From assembly GCF_009720485.1 (NCBI RefSeq), contig NZ_CP045245.1, forward strand, positions 3,286,001-3,350,000: a stretch of 64,000 nucleotides of DNA. The letters run 5' to 3'. Numbering within the stretch: the stretch's first letter is position 1; the number at the start of each line of letters is the position of its first letter. The stretch is from Cellulomonas sp. JZ18. GTDB taxonomy: Bacteria; Actinomycetota; Actinomycetes; Actinomycetales; Cellulomonadaceae. This document shows positions 8,758 to 17,206 of the stretch, in pieces. The notes below the pieces were generated by a model that was not told where the DNA came from, searched no databases, and saw only the letters and a list, made by a program, of their open reading frames with translations. The position numbers were made by a program, and so were the translations under genes.

Positions 8758-9476
8758 TGCCCAAGGTGATCGCGGCCGCCCTCGACAAGGCGGTCACCAT
8801 CCCGTCCACGACGATCCACGCGCACGTGGAGAGCCTGCGCCGGCGCAACCCGCACGCCACGCCGGCGCAGCTCGTCACGATGCTCGAGAAGGAGTACCTG
8901 CTGGTCGTCGCCGGTGCCGGCGGCGCCGTGGGTGCGGCGGCCGCGGCCCCCGTCGTCGGGACCGGCGTCGCGACGGCGCTGACCGTGAGCGACGTCGCCA
9001 CGTTCTTCGCCGCCTCCGCGGCGTTCTCCCTCGCGGTCGCGTCGGTGCACGGCATCGACGTCGAGGACACCGAGCGGCGCAAGGCGCTGCTGCTCGCGAG
9101 CGTGCTGGGCGAGGACGGCGCGAAGGCCGTCGCCAGCGCCGCCGACGCGTCGTCGCTGCAGCTGGGACGGGTGCTGCTGACGCGCATGCCGCGGAACACG
9201 GTCAAGAGGGTGAACAGCACGCTCACCCGCAAGCTGCTGCAGAAGCAGGCGGCCAAGATGGCCGGTCTGGCGCTGGGGCGCCTGGCCCCCTACGGCATCG
9301 GCGCGGCGGTCGGCGTCGCAGGCGGGCGGGCGCTCGGGCGCACGGTCGTCGAGAGCGCCCGCCGGGTGTTCGGGCCCCCGCCGGAGCGGTTCCCGCAGGT
9401 GGTCGAGGGATCGGCGCGCGACGTCGAGCCGCGCTCCCTGTACTCGCGGCTGCCGGCGCTGCCCGGCCGCCGCTGA
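8757..9476 (+). CDS. Uncharacterised protein with a hydrophobic Ala/Gly-rich segment (EcsC-like?)
   Basis: The 239-residue product starts at an ATG that overlaps the OsmC stop. Residues 45-95 are rich in Ala, Gly and Val with two weakly amphipathic hydrophobic stretches, followed by a charged segment (GIDVEDTERRKALLLASVLGE) and a second Ala/Gly-rich patch near 170-195. The layout recalls EcsC-type proteins that may associate with membranes, but no family motif is secure. A role in stress, given the coupling to OsmC, is only a guess. Confidence 0.6.
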   Translation: MPKVIAAALDKAVTIPSTTIHAHVESLRRRNPHATPAQLVTMLEKEYLLVVAGAGGAVGAAAAAPVVGTGVATALTVSDVATFFAASAAFSLAVASVHGIDVEDTERRKALLLASVLGEDGAKAVASAADASSLQLGRVLLTRMPRNTVKRVNSTLTRKLLQKQAAKMAGLALGRLAPYGIGAAVGVAGGRALGRTVVESARRVFGPPPERFPQVVEGSARDVEPRSLYSRLPALPGRR

Positions 9477-9511
9477 CGCGGCCCCCCACCCCCGGCCCCC
9501 GGCCCCGGACG

Positions 9512-9566
9512 CGACGGGACCCGGTGCACGGGCGAGGTCGTCCTCGCCGCGCACCGGGTCCCGTCG
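9512..9566. terminator. Bidirectional terminator with nested stem
   Basis: A perfect 16-bp stem (9512-9527 with 9551-9566) encloses a second 7-bp stem (9531-9537 with 9542-9548). It separates the convergent genes ending at 9476 (+) and 9587 (-). Confidence 0.8.
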
Positions 9567-9586
9567 GTCGTCCGGGGCCAGGCAGG

Positions 9587-10579
9587 TCACCAGCGGTCGT
9601 GCACGTGCTCCCGGACGCGGCGGTCGTACACGTCGCGCAGCGCGTCGAGCGTCGCGTCGTCGAGCGGCGCGAGCTGCTCCGCGGCGGCGTTCGCGCGCGC
9701 CTGCTCGGGGTTGCGGGCGCCGGGGATGACGACGGAGACGCCCGGCTGGTCGACGATCCAGCGCAGCGCGAGCTGGGCCGTCGTCGCGCCCTGCGGCGTG
9801 TGCCGGGCGACCTCGCGGGCAGCAGCGACGCCGACCTCGTAGGGCACGCCGGAGAACGTCTCGCCGACGTCGAACGCCTCGCCGTGGCGGTTGTAGGTGC
9901 GGTGGTCGTCGGCCGCGAACTCGGTCGACTCGTCGTACTTGCCGCTCAGCAGGCCGGACGCCAGCGGGACGCGCGCGATGATGCCGACGCCCGCCTCGGC
10001 GGCCGCCGGCAGCACCTGCTCCAGCGGCTTGCGGCGGAAGACGTTGAGGATGATCTGCACCGTCGCGACGTTCGGGCGCGCGATCGCCGTGAGCGCCTCG
10101 TCCACCGTCTCGACCGAGACGCCGTACGCGGCCACGCGGCGCTCCTCGACGAGCGCGTCGAGCGCGTCGTACACGTCGTCGCGGGAGTAGACCGCCGTCG
10201 GCGGGCAGTGCAGCTGCACGAGGTCGAGCGTGTCGACGCCGAGGTTCTCGCGGCTGCGGTCCGTCCAGGCGCGGAACGCGTCGGCCGTGTACGCGTCGGC
10301 CTCGTGCGGGTTCGCGCGGCGGCCCATCTTCGTCGCGACCGTCACGCGCTGCGCGACCTCCGGCCGCTCGGCCAGGAACCGGCCGATGACCTTCTCCGAC
10401 CGGCCGTCGCCGTACACGTCGGCGGTGTCGAGGAACGTCACGCCGGCGTCGACCGCCGCGTCGAGCACCTCGAGCGCCGTGTCGTCGCCGACCGTCCCCC
10501 AGTCGCCGCCGAGCTGCCAGCAGCCCAGCCCGACGACCCCGACTTCACGTCCCGTCCGTCCCAGAACCCTCGTCCGCAT
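9587..10579 (-). CDS. Aldo/keto reductase
   Basis: This 330-residue NADPH-dependent oxidoreductase has a TIM-barrel fold. The catalytic tetrad is visible: Asp and Tyr in DTADVYGDGRSE (about 50-60), Lys in TVATKMGRR and His in LVQLHCPP. The C-terminal cofactor segment (SVVIPGARNPEQARANAAA) matches family members of the YdhF/YhdN type. The substrate cannot be predicted. The start at ATG 10579 is only 33 bases from the divergent SRPBCC gene, so both promoters must overlap. Confidence 0.9.
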   Translation of the reverse strand: MRTRVLGRTGREVGVVGLGCWQLGGDWGTVGDDTALEVLDAAVDAGVTFLDTADVYGDGRSEKVIGRFLAERPEVAQRVTVATKMGRRANPHEADAYTADAFRAWTDRSRENLGVDTLDLVQLHCPPTAVYSRDDVYDALDALVEERRVAAYGVSVETVDEALTAIARPNVATVQIILNVFRRKPLEQVLPAAAEAGVGIIARVPLASGLLSGKYDESTEFAADDHRTYNRHGEAFDVGETFSGVPYEVGVAAAREVARHTPQGATTAQLALRWIVDQPGVSVVIPGARNPEQARANAAAEQLAPLDDATLDALRDVYDRRVREHVHDRW

Positions 10580-10612
10580 GCCCCCGACCGTACCCCGGGG
10601 GAGGATCGGTGC

Positions 10613-11131
10613 ATGACGACGCCCACCGCGCGAGCCGCGGGCCCCGCCGCCCCCGACGGCGTCGCCGGCACGCGCGTGACGCGGGACGTCGAGGCGCCCG
10701 CGCGGGTCGCCTTCGCGGTGCTGACCGACGCCCGGAACCACGGCCGGTGGGTGCCGCAGACGCGGGTGAGCACCGACGGCGACCCCCGTGCGGGCACCCG
10801 CATCGAGGCCGTCTCGGGTCCGCTCGCGCGCTTCGGCGCGCCGGGCCTGCCGGACCGGATGACGATCACGACGTACGAGCCGCCCGCCGGTGACGAGGCG
10901 GGAGCGGCGCCGGGCGTCGCGGTGTACCGCAAGGACGGGCCCCTCCTGCTGGGCGGCGCGTCCATCGTCGTCCGGCCGACCGGGCCGGGACGGTGCCGCG
11001 TCACGTGGGAGGAGCACGTGCCGCTGGCCGGGCCGCTGCCCGCGGCGCTGTCCTCGCGGCTGACGGCTCCGGCGCTCGCCGTCATGCTGCGCGTCGTGCT
11101 GGCCCGCGCGGCCCGCGAGCTCGCGGGCTGA
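10613..11131 (+). CDS. SRPBCC (START-like) family protein
   Basis: The 172-residue product has the ligand-cavity fold typical of SRPBCC/polyketide cyclase-like proteins: the starting strand VTRDVEAPARVAFAVLTDARNHGRWV, a mid Gly-rich turn, and a C-terminal amphipathic helix (SSRLTAPALAVMLRVVLARA) that would line the pocket. No catalytic residue is recognised. GAGG lies before ATG 10613. A small hairpin with the stop codon in its loop (11121-11136) may end transcription. Confidence 0.72.
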   Translation: MTTPTARAAGPAAPDGVAGTRVTRDVEAPARVAFAVLTDARNHGRWVPQTRVSTDGDPRAGTRIEAVSGPLARFGAPGLPDRMTITTYEPPAGDEAGAAPGVAVYRKDGPLLLGGASIVVRPTGPGRCRVTWEEHVPLAGPLPAALSSRLTAPALAVMLRVVLARAARELAG

Positions 11132-11133
11132 CC

Positions 11134-11202
11134 CGCGCAACAGATCGTCGGCCGCCCGCGGTCCGACGCAACGGATCGGGCACGGGTGCGCACGTGCCGT
11201 TG
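11134..11202. promoter_or_regulatory. Candidate Lrp-type operator upstream of ddaH
   Basis: Two near-direct repeats GCAACrGATCG (11136-11146 and 11168-11178) are followed by an inverted half site CCGTTG (11197-11202) pairing with CAACGG (11169-11174), with GGCAC/GTGCC inside. An Lrp-type regulator gene lies nearby at 14933. Binding by that regulator is inference. Confidence 0.35.
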
Positions 11203-11287
11203 CCCGACCGCCGCCGCGCGCGCTCGTACCCTCGAAGCACCGTGCGCCCACCGGTGCGCGGTGCCACCCGCACCCACGAGGAGCCCG

Positions 11288-12115
11288 ATGACCGCGCACG
11301 CCCCCGGCCGCACCGCCCGCCAGTACCTCATGTGCGAGCCCACCCACTACACGGTCTCCTACGAGATCAACCCGTGGATGGACCGCACGCGGCACACGGA
11401 CGCGGACCTGGCGGTGCGCCAGTGGCGCCGTCTGCGCGACACCTACCTCGACCTCGGGCACACCGTGGAGACGATCGACCCCCTGCCCGGCCTGCCCGAC
11501 ATGGTCTACGCGGCGAACGGCGCGACCGTCGTCGACGGCGTCGTGTACTCCGCGCGGTTCCGCCACCCCGAGCGCCAGCCCGAGGGCCCCGCGTACCAGA
11601 AGTGGTTCGCCGACCGCGGCTGGGTCACCCACACCGCCGAGCAGGTCAACGAGGGCGAGGGCGACATGCTCGTCGTCGGGCGGCTGATCCTCGCCGGCAC
11701 GGGCTTCCGCACCAGCCGCGCGGCGCACGCCGAGCTGCAGGAGCTCGTCGGGCACCCCGTGATCTCCCTCGAGCTCGTGGACCCGCACTACTACCACCTC
11801 GACACCGCGCTGGCCGTGCTCTCGGCGGACCCCGAGGACCCGCAGATCGCGTACTACCCGCCCGCCTTCTCGCCCGGTTCGCGCGCGGTGCTCGAGCAGC
11901 TCTTCCCCGACGCCGTGCTCGCGACCGAGCAGGACGCGGCCGTGCTGGGCCTCAACGCGGTGTCGGACGGCGAGAACGTCGTCGTCGCCCCGGCGGCCAC
12001 CCACCTCGCGGGCGCGCTGCGCGAGCGCGGGTACACGCCCGTCCCCGTCGACACGAGCGAGCTGCTCAAGGGCGGCGGCGGGGCGAAGTGCTGCACGCTC
12101 GAGCTGCGGCGATGA
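11288..12115 (+). CDS. ddaH: Dimethylarginine dimethylaminohydrolase / arginine deiminase-type hydrolase
   Basis: The enzyme hydrolyses N-methylated arginine to citrulline and methylamines, or acts on arginine analogues in the same superfamily. Over 275 residues it shows the guanidino-binding core MVYAANGA, the catalytic histidine in PHYYHLDTAL and the nucleophilic cysteine near the end in GGGAKCCTLELR. GAGGAG precedes ATG 11288. The stop overlaps the rocD start (ATGA), and this pairing is common in actinobacteria for arginine degradation to glutamate semialdehyde. Exact substrate preference (dimethylarginine, arginine) cannot be decided from sequence. Confidence 0.87.
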   Translation: MTAHAPGRTARQYLMCEPTHYTVSYEINPWMDRTRHTDADLAVRQWRRLRDTYLDLGHTVETIDPLPGLPDMVYAANGATVVDGVVYSARFRHPERQPEGPAYQKWFADRGWVTHTAEQVNEGEGDMLVVGRLILAGTGFRTSRAAHAELQELVGHPVISLELVDPHYYHLDTALAVLSADPEDPQIAYYPPAFSPGSRAVLEQLFPDAVLATEQDAAVLGLNAVSDGENVVVAPAATHLAGALRERGYTPVPVDTSELLKGGGGAKCCTLELRR

Positions 12116-13341
12116 GCACCGCCGCCGCCGGCACGGCGTCGGCCCTCGCCCCGAACTACCACCCGCTGCCGGTGACCCTCGCGCGCGGCGACGGGGCGTG
12201 GGTCACCGACACCTCCGGGCGGCGGTACCTCGACCTGCTCTCGGCGTACTCGGCGCTGAACTTCGGGCACCGGCACCCCGCTCTCGTCGCGGCGGCGCAG
12301 ACGCAGCTGGACCGGCTCACGCTGACCTCGCGGGCGTTCGACCACGAGCTGCTCGAGCCGTTCGCCCAGGCCCTCACCGGGCTGGTCGGACCGCTGCTCG
12401 CGGGGCGCTCGCACCTCGTGCTGCCCATGAACACCGGTGCCGAGGCCGTCGAGACGGCGATCAAGGCGTCCCGCAAGTGGGGCTACGAGGTGCGGGGCGT
12501 CCCCGCCGACCGCGCGACGATCGTCGTCGCGGACGGCAACTTCCACGGCCGCACCACGACGATCGTCTCGTTCTCGACGGACCCCGACGCCCGTCGCGGG
12601 TTCGGCCCGTACACCCCCGGGTTCGTCACCGTGCCGTACGGGGACGCCGACGCGCTGGCCCGGGCCGTCGACGCGACCACCGTCGCCGTCCTGCTCGAGC
12701 CGGTGCAGGGCGAGCAGGGCGTCGTCGTCCCGCCCGACGACTACCTGCCCGCCGTGCGGCGGGTGTGCGACGACGCGGGCGTGCTGCTGGTCGCCGACGA
12801 GATCCAGTCCGGCCTCGGCCGCGCCGGCTCGACGCTCGCGTGCGAGCGGTGGGACGTGCGCCCGGACCTCGTCACGCTCGGCAAGGCCCTGGGCGGGGGC
12901 CTGGTCCCCGTCTCGGCCGTCGTCGGCCGCGCCGACGTCCTCGAGGTGCTGACCGCCGGCACGCACGGCTCGACGTTCGGCGGCAACCCGCTCGCGTGCG
13001 CGGTCGGGATCGCCGTCGTCGACCTGCTCGCCCCGGGGACGTTGCAGGCCCGCGCCCGCACCCTCGGCGAGCACCTCGGCGACCGGCTCGCGGCCCTGGT
13101 GGACGACGGGCTCCTGCACGGGCTGCGGACGATCGGCCTGTGGGCGGGCGTCGACGTGGCGCCCGGGCTGCCCGGCGGCCCCGCCTCCGGGCGCGAGCTG
13201 TGCGAGCGCCTGCTCGGGCGCGGGGTCCTCGCCAAGGACACGCACGGGGCGACCGTGCGCCTGGCTCCCCCGCTCACGGTGGACGCGGACGACCTCGACC
13301 GGGCGGTCGACGCGCTGACGGAGGCGCTCACCGCGCCGTGA
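12112..13341 (+). CDS. rocD: Ornithine aminotransferase
   Basis: The PLP enzyme converts ornithine and 2-oxoglutarate to glutamate semialdehyde and glutamate. The 409 residues show the class III aminotransferase pattern: NTGAEAVETAIKASRKWGY, the NFHGRT substrate loop, the D-E-I-Q-S-G-L-G-R aspartate segment that contacts the pyridine nitrogen, the Schiff-base lysine in TLGKALGGGL, and the H-G-S-T-F-G-G-N-P-L loop. It is translationally coupled to ddaH by ATGA. A strong hairpin follows the stop. Confidence 0.94.
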   Translation: MSTAAAGTASALAPNYHPLPVTLARGDGAWVTDTSGRRYLDLLSAYSALNFGHRHPALVAAAQTQLDRLTLTSRAFDHELLEPFAQALTGLVGPLLAGRSHLVLPMNTGAEAVETAIKASRKWGYEVRGVPADRATIVVADGNFHGRTTTIVSFSTDPDARRGFGPYTPGFVTVPYGDADALARAVDATTVAVLLEPVQGEQGVVVPPDDYLPAVRRVCDDAGVLLVADEIQSGLGRAGSTLACERWDVRPDLVTLGKALGGGLVPVSAVVGRADVLEVLTAGTHGSTFGGNPLACAVGIAVVDLLAPGTLQARARTLGEHLGDRLAALVDDGLLHGLRTIGLWAGVDVAPGLPGGPASGRELCERLLGRGVLAKDTHGATVRLAPPLTVDADDLDRAVDALTEALTAP

Positions 13342-13402
13342 CGTCGACGCCGCGACCGGGGACCGGCACGCCCGGCGCCCGTCCGCGTGTCGGCACCGGC
13401 CC

Positions 13403-13451
13403 GCGTGCACCGGCCGCCGGCCCGTCCGGACGGGCCGGCGCCGGTGCACGC
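13403..13451. terminator. Bidirectional terminator
   Basis: A stem of 21 paired bases with one bulge is centred on TCCGGA (13425-13430). It lies between rocD (+) and the convergent CAP-domain gene (-). Confidence 0.75.
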
Positions 13452-13463
13452 GCCGCGGGTGCG

Positions 13464-14780
13464 TCAGCCGAAGGTGATCGACGTGTACATCCAGCCGTCG
13501 TGCAGGACGACGCCGATGTACGCGGTGGAGTAGCTGCCGAGCATCTGCCGGTTGTGACCGTCCGACGCCGCGTAGGCCGCGATCATGCGGCTCGCGCTGG
13601 CCGGCGAGACGCGGCCGACGATCTCGGGCCGGGCCTTGGGCGAGCCGGCGCGCGTACCCGAGTGCCAGATGCTGTCCGAGGCGGCCATCTGCATGGCGTG
13701 CTCCGCGCGGGCGCCGGACGAGACGATGCTGAGCCCACCCAGCCCGTTCGCGGCGCGGTGCGCGTTGAGCGCCGCACCGACGTCGCCCACGCCGACCACC
13801 GACCCCGCGACCGGGAGGCCCGCCGCGGGTGCGGGTGCGGGTGCGGCGGCCGCGCCCGGCCGGGCCGGCGCCGCGGCGCGCGGGGCCGCGGGACGCGGTG
13901 CCGAGGCCCGCGGGGCGCGTGCGGCGGTGCCGCTGCCACGGGCGGACGCGCGGGCAGCCGCGGCGGCGGCGGCCTGCTCGGCGGCGGCCCGCTCGGCCGC
14001 GAGGCGCGCGTCCTCGGCGGCCTGCCAGGCGGCCTGCGCCTCGACGACGGCCTGCTCCGGCGCGGCGATGGCTGCGGTGGTCGCGCGCAGCGTCGTGAGC
14101 GAGACGGCCGGGGCGCCGAGGGCGCCCGAGGCCGCGTCGACGGCCTGCTGCAGCGTCGCGCGCGGGCCGTCCCCGGCCTGCGCGGAGGCGGCCAGGGTGG
14201 CGACGGCGCGGTCGGCGGCCGCCCTCGTGGCCGCGGCGACGTCGGCGCGCTGGCCCGTCGCGACGGCGGCGCCGGCGTGCGCGGTGTCGGCACGCGGGGC
14301 GGCGACGTCGGCGGCGGACGCCTGGACGGCCGCGGCGACGCGTGCGTCGGCGGCCGCCTCCGCCGCGGCACGTGCCCGGTGGTCCTGGTCGGCCGCCCAC
14401 ACCGTGCCCGCGGTCGCGAGCACCGCGGCGGTGGCGACGAGCGCGGTGGCGCGGCGCGCGCGCTGGGGACGCGGCGGCACCCCGGCGGGCCGCTGCTGCG
14501 GGACGTGCCCGAGGTCGCCGGCGCGCGGTGCGGCGGGCGGTGCGGACGCGGGTCGCGCCGCCCGGGTCGGCACCACCGGGGTGGGTGCCGACGCCACCGG
14601 TCCGGCCTGCGTCGGCACCAGCGGCGTCGGTGCGGACACCGCGGGTCCCGCCTGCGTCGGCACCACGGGTGCCGGTGCGGAGGCGACGGGCCCCGCCTGC
14701 GTCGGCAGCCCCGGTACCCCCGTCGTGCCCGTCCCTGCTGCGGTGTCCGGGCGCGCGCCGGAGTCCTGCCGTCCGCTCAT
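13464..14780 (-). CDS. CAP-domain (SCP/PR-1) secreted or anchored protein with proline-rich repeats
   Basis: The 438-residue protein has an unusual order. Residues 1-90 are cytoplasm-facing Pro/Thr/Ala repeats, including three 15-residue copies of PTQAGPxxSAPxPxV. A hydrophobic anchor lies at about 108-130, then a long Ala-rich coiled-coil-like stretch (130-300), then a C-terminal CAP domain (from LNAHRAANGLGGL) with the conserved H in W-H-S-G and G-H-N-R-Q-M. The repeat DNA is described separately. GAGGGGG precedes ATG 14780. CAP domains are often found in cell-wall proteins; no enzymatic activity is established. It is divergent from the Lrp-type regulator. Confidence 0.8.
   Translation of the reverse strand: MSGRQDSGARPDTAAGTGTTGVPGLPTQAGPVASAPAPVVPTQAGPAVSAPTPLVPTQAGPVASAPTPVVPTRAARPASAPPAAPRAGDLGHVPQQRPAGVPPRPQRARRATALVATAAVLATAGTVWAADQDHRARAAAEAAADARVAAAVQASAADVAAPRADTAHAGAAVATGQRADVAAATRAAADRAVATLAASAQAGDGPRATLQQAVDAASGALGAPAVSLTTLRATTAAIAAPEQAVVEAQAAWQAAEDARLAAERAAAEQAAAAAAARASARGSGTAARAPRASAPRPAAPRAAAPARPGAAAAPAPAPAAGLPVAGSVVGVGDVGAALNAHRAANGLGGLSIVSSGARAEHAMQMAASDSIWHSGTRAGSPKARPEIVGRVSPASASRMIAAYAASDGHNRQMLGSYSTAYIGVVLHDGWMYTSITFG
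14569..14703 (-). repeat. Three tandem 45-bp units within the CAP-domain gene
   Basis: Units 14569-14613, 14614-14658 and 14659-14703 encode 15-residue P-T-Q-A-G-P repeats; a degenerate partial unit lies just before them at about 14524-14568. They are in frame and may vary in copy number. Confidence 0.85.
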
Positions 14781-14856
14781 GCGTGTGTCCCCCTCGGCGA
14801 GGTCGGTGTCACGACCCCATCGGCACGTGCAGCGTCCGACCTGAGCGGGTGTGTCG

Positions 14857-14899
14857 CAATCGGTGGCACATGTGCTCATTGGTCCTGCACGCCCGTGCA
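14857..14899. promoter_or_regulatory. Candidate autoregulatory operator of the Lrp-type gene
   Basis: CAAT (14857-14860) and ATTG (14878-14881) form arms 17 bases apart around the palindrome GCACATGTGC (14866-14875), and TGCACG-CC-CGTGCA follows at 14886-14899. The site lies between divergent genes. Operator function is inferred. Confidence 0.4.
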
Positions 14900-14932
14900 C
14901 GACCGGTACGCCCGACGCGCGAGGATGGGCGC

Positions 14933-15406
14933 GTGCACGCCGACCGCCTCGACGACCTCGACACCGCGATCCTGCGCGCGCTCGCGCACGACGCGCGCGC
15001 CACGTACGCACAGCTCGGGGCGCAGGTCGCCCTCTCGGCCCCCGCGGTCAAGCGCCGGGTGGACCGTCTGCGCGAGCGCGGCGTCATCCGCGGCTTCACC
15101 GTGCGGCTGGACCCGGCGGCGCTCGGCTGGCACACCGAGGCGTTCGTCGAGCTGTTCTGCCACGGCCGCACGAGCCCGGCCACGATGCGGGCCGCGGTCG
15201 AGGACTACCCGGAGGTGGTCGCCGCGAGCACGGTCACCGGCGACGTGGACCTGGTGGTCCAGGTGCGGGCGCGGGACATGCGCCACCTCGAGCAGGTCGT
15301 CGAGCGGCTCGCGGCGGAGCCGTTCGTGTCCCGCACGCGCTCGACCGTCGTGCTCTCGGCGCTCGTCCGCCGGCCGGACGTCCCGCCGGCGGGCGGCGAC
15401 GCCTGA
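14933..15406 (+). CDS. Lrp/AsnC family transcriptional regulator
   Basis: The 157-residue regulator has an N-terminal winged helix-turn-helix (LDDLDTAILRALAHDARATY, then LGAQVALSAPAVKRRVDRL) and a C-terminal RAM ligand domain (VVAASTVTGDVDLVVQVRARD). GTG 14933 is preceded by AGGA. Lrp-type regulators sense amino acids; its position beside ddaH-rocD, a pairing seen in actinobacteria, suggests control of arginine/ornithine use and of itself. A 10-bp hairpin with the stop codon in its loop (15387-15416) follows. Confidence 0.9.
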   Translation: MHADRLDDLDTAILRALAHDARATYAQLGAQVALSAPAVKRRVDRLRERGVIRGFTVRLDPAALGWHTEAFVELFCHGRTSPATMRAAVEDYPEVVAASTVTGDVDLVVQVRARDMRHLEQVVERLAAEPFVSRTRSTVVLSALVRRPDVPPAGGDA

Positions 15407-15416
15407 CCGCCCGCCG
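15387..15416 (+). terminator. Terminator overlapping the end of the Lrp-type gene
   Basis: A perfect 10-bp stem (15387-15396 with 15407-15416) encloses a 10-base loop that holds the stop codon. It lies between convergent genes. Confidence 0.55.
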
Positions 15417-15452
15417 CCGCCCCGAGGGCCGCGGGTCGACGCGACCGCCACG

Positions 15453-16382
15453 TCAGCGCGTCAGGTCCTCCGCGCACCGCGACGTGACCACCATGACGGG
15501 GCACCGCGCGTGGTGCAGGACCGCCTGGCTCGTCGAGCCGAGCAGCAGTCCGGCGAACCCGCCCCGCCCGCGCGAGCCGACGACGATGAGGTCCGTCGCG
15601 GCGGAGAACTCCGTGAGCAGCTCCGCACCCGTGCCGTCGAGCACGTGCCGCTTGACCTGGACGCCCTCGTGGCCGGCGAGCGCGCGGTCGACGACGACGT
15701 CCAGGCCCTCGGCGACGTCGCGCAGCACCTGCTCGTGGTCGACCGCCGACGGCAGCCACGCCAGCATGCCCGTCATCGCCCCGACCGGGACGCCCGAGAC
15801 GGCGAACAGCTCGGCGTCCCACACCTGCGCCTCGCGGATGGCCAGCCGCAGCGCCGCCTCGGCCGGCGGCGACCCGTCGACCCCCACGACGATGCGCCGG
15901 ACCGGGCGCACCGCCGGCGGGTCGCCGTCCACGGGGTGCCCCTCGGCGTCGCGCAGCGGCACGACGACCGTGGGGCACCGCGCGTGCGCGGGCAGCGCCG
16001 ACGACACCGTGCCGAGCAGGCGGTCGGCGAAACCGCCACGGCCCCGCGTGCCGACGACGGCGAGGTCGGACGTGCGGGACGTCTCGACCAGGACGGCCGC
16101 GGCGTCGCCCGTGACGACCCGCCCCTCGGCGGGCACCCCGGCGCGCTCGACCTGGAGCATGGCCTCCTCGAGCACGGACTGGGCGCCGGCCCGGATCGTG
16201 TCGTCGTCGAGGGCCGCGTAGCCGCCGTCGAGGCTCGCGGCCGTGAACGACGGGAGCGCGTAGGCGACCACGAGGTGCAGCCCGCGTCCGCGGACCCGTG
16301 CCTCCTGCGTCGCCCAGTCGAGGGCGTGCAGGCTGGCCGCCGACCCGTCGACCCCGACGAGGATCCCGTGCTCACGCGTCAT
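15453..16382 (-). CDS. Universal stress protein, two tandem Usp domains
   Basis: The 309-residue product has two Usp folds (about 5-150 and 158-305). Each carries the ATP-binding signature G-x2-G-x9-G-S/T: VGTRGRGGFADRLLGTVS and VGSRGRGGFAGLLLGSTS. Both therefore look able to bind ATP. Such proteins respond to starvation or hypoxia in actinobacteria, although no DosR-type box can be seen upstream. ATG 16382 begins MTREHGILVGVDGS. It converges with the Lrp-type gene. Confidence 0.92.
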   Translation of the reverse strand: MTREHGILVGVDGSAASLHALDWATQEARVRGRGLHLVVAYALPSFTAASLDGGYAALDDDTIRAGAQSVLEEAMLQVERAGVPAEGRVVTGDAAAVLVETSRTSDLAVVGTRGRGGFADRLLGTVSSALPAHARCPTVVVPLRDAEGHPVDGDPPAVRPVRRIVVGVDGSPPAEAALRLAIREAQVWDAELFAVSGVPVGAMTGMLAWLPSAVDHEQVLRDVAEGLDVVVDRALAGHEGVQVKRHVLDGTGAELLTEFSAATDLIVVGSRGRGGFAGLLLGSTSQAVLHHARCPVMVVTSRCAEDLTR

Positions 16383-16496
16383 GCCGTCCTCCGCGTCGGT
16401 GACCGCCGCCCCGTCGCGACGGTCATCAGGTGCTTTCCTGACCCCATCGTGGCACAACCATGACCGTTCGCGGGGACGCCGGACGCCCCGGACGGC

Positions 16497-17042
16497 TCAC
16501 GCCACCAGGTAGGGCGACCAGGCCGGCTCGGTGCGCGCCGCGGCGCCGCCCACCGTGACGGACCACCGGGGTGCGCGGGGCCGAAAGGGCAGCTCCCAGC
16601 CGAGCTCCGAGAGCGTCCGGTCGGCCTTGCGGTGGTTGCACCGGGCGCACGCCGCGACGACGTTGGTCCACTCGTGGCGACCGCCCCGCGAGCGCGGGTG
16701 CACGTGGTCGACCGTGTCGGCACCGCCCCCGCAGTACGCGCAGCGGTGGTCGTCGCGCTGCAGCACGGTGCGGCGCGTCGGCGGCACGGGCCGGCGCGAG
16801 GGCACGTGCACGTAGCGGCGGAGCACCAGCACCACGGGCAGCGGCATCTGCTCGCGGGCGGAGTGCAGCACCCGTCCGTCGGACTCGAGGACGGTCGCCT
16901 TGCCCGTCATCACCAGGACGACGGCGCGGTGCATCGTGACGACGCAGAGGGGCTCACCGCTGGCGTTGAGGAGCAGCGTGCGGGTCGGCACGGGCGCGGG
17001 GGCAGGACCGGCGGGGCCCTGCGCGGGGACGGTCGTCAGCAC
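16497..17042 (-). CDS. HNH endonuclease family protein
   Basis: The 181-residue product has an N-terminal strand-rich part (RTLLLNASGEPLCVVTMHRAV) typical of small actinobacterial HNH proteins, then the zinc-binding HNH module: C-A-Y-C, the DHVHPRSRGG histidine pair, W-T-N-V-V-A-A-C and C-N-H-R-K. A metal-dependent nuclease or nicking activity is expected; biological role is unknown. AGGAG sits five bases before GTG 17042; GTG 17048 overlaps that site and is unlikely. Confidence 0.88.
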   Translation of the reverse strand: MLTTVPAQGPAGPAPAPVPTRTLLLNASGEPLCVVTMHRAVVLVMTGKATVLESDGRVLHSAREQMPLPVVLVLRRYVHVPSRRPVPPTRRTVLQRDDHRCAYCGGGADTVDHVHPRSRGGRHEWTNVVAACARCNHRKADRTLSELGWELPFRPRAPRWSVTVGGAAARTEPAWSPYLVA

Positions 17043-17150
17043 GTGCACTCCTGACCTCGGTGGTCGGGCCGGCTGGCTGCCGGACCGGGACGAGAAGGAA
17101 CAGCGTCGATGCGGGACCAGGGTACGCGCACGCCCATTGCGCCGGACGCG

Positions 17151-17189
17151 ACGAGGCCCCGACGACCGTGGTGGTCGTCGGGGCCTCGT
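17151..17189 (-). terminator. Terminator of the NlpC/P60 gene
   Basis: A perfect 17-bp stem (17151-17167 with 17173-17189) with a 5-base loop lies 18 bases after the minus-strand stop at 17207. Confidence 0.85.
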
Positions 17190-17206
17190 GACATCGGCGT
17201 GGCCGG

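Noticed and set aside
12198..16463. Very long open frame (about 1,400 codons) on the plus strand
   Set aside because: It runs antisense to or out of frame with well-supported genes (rocD, CAP, Lrp, Usp) and is Arg/Ala/Pro-rich, as expected for shadow frames in 75% G+C DNA.
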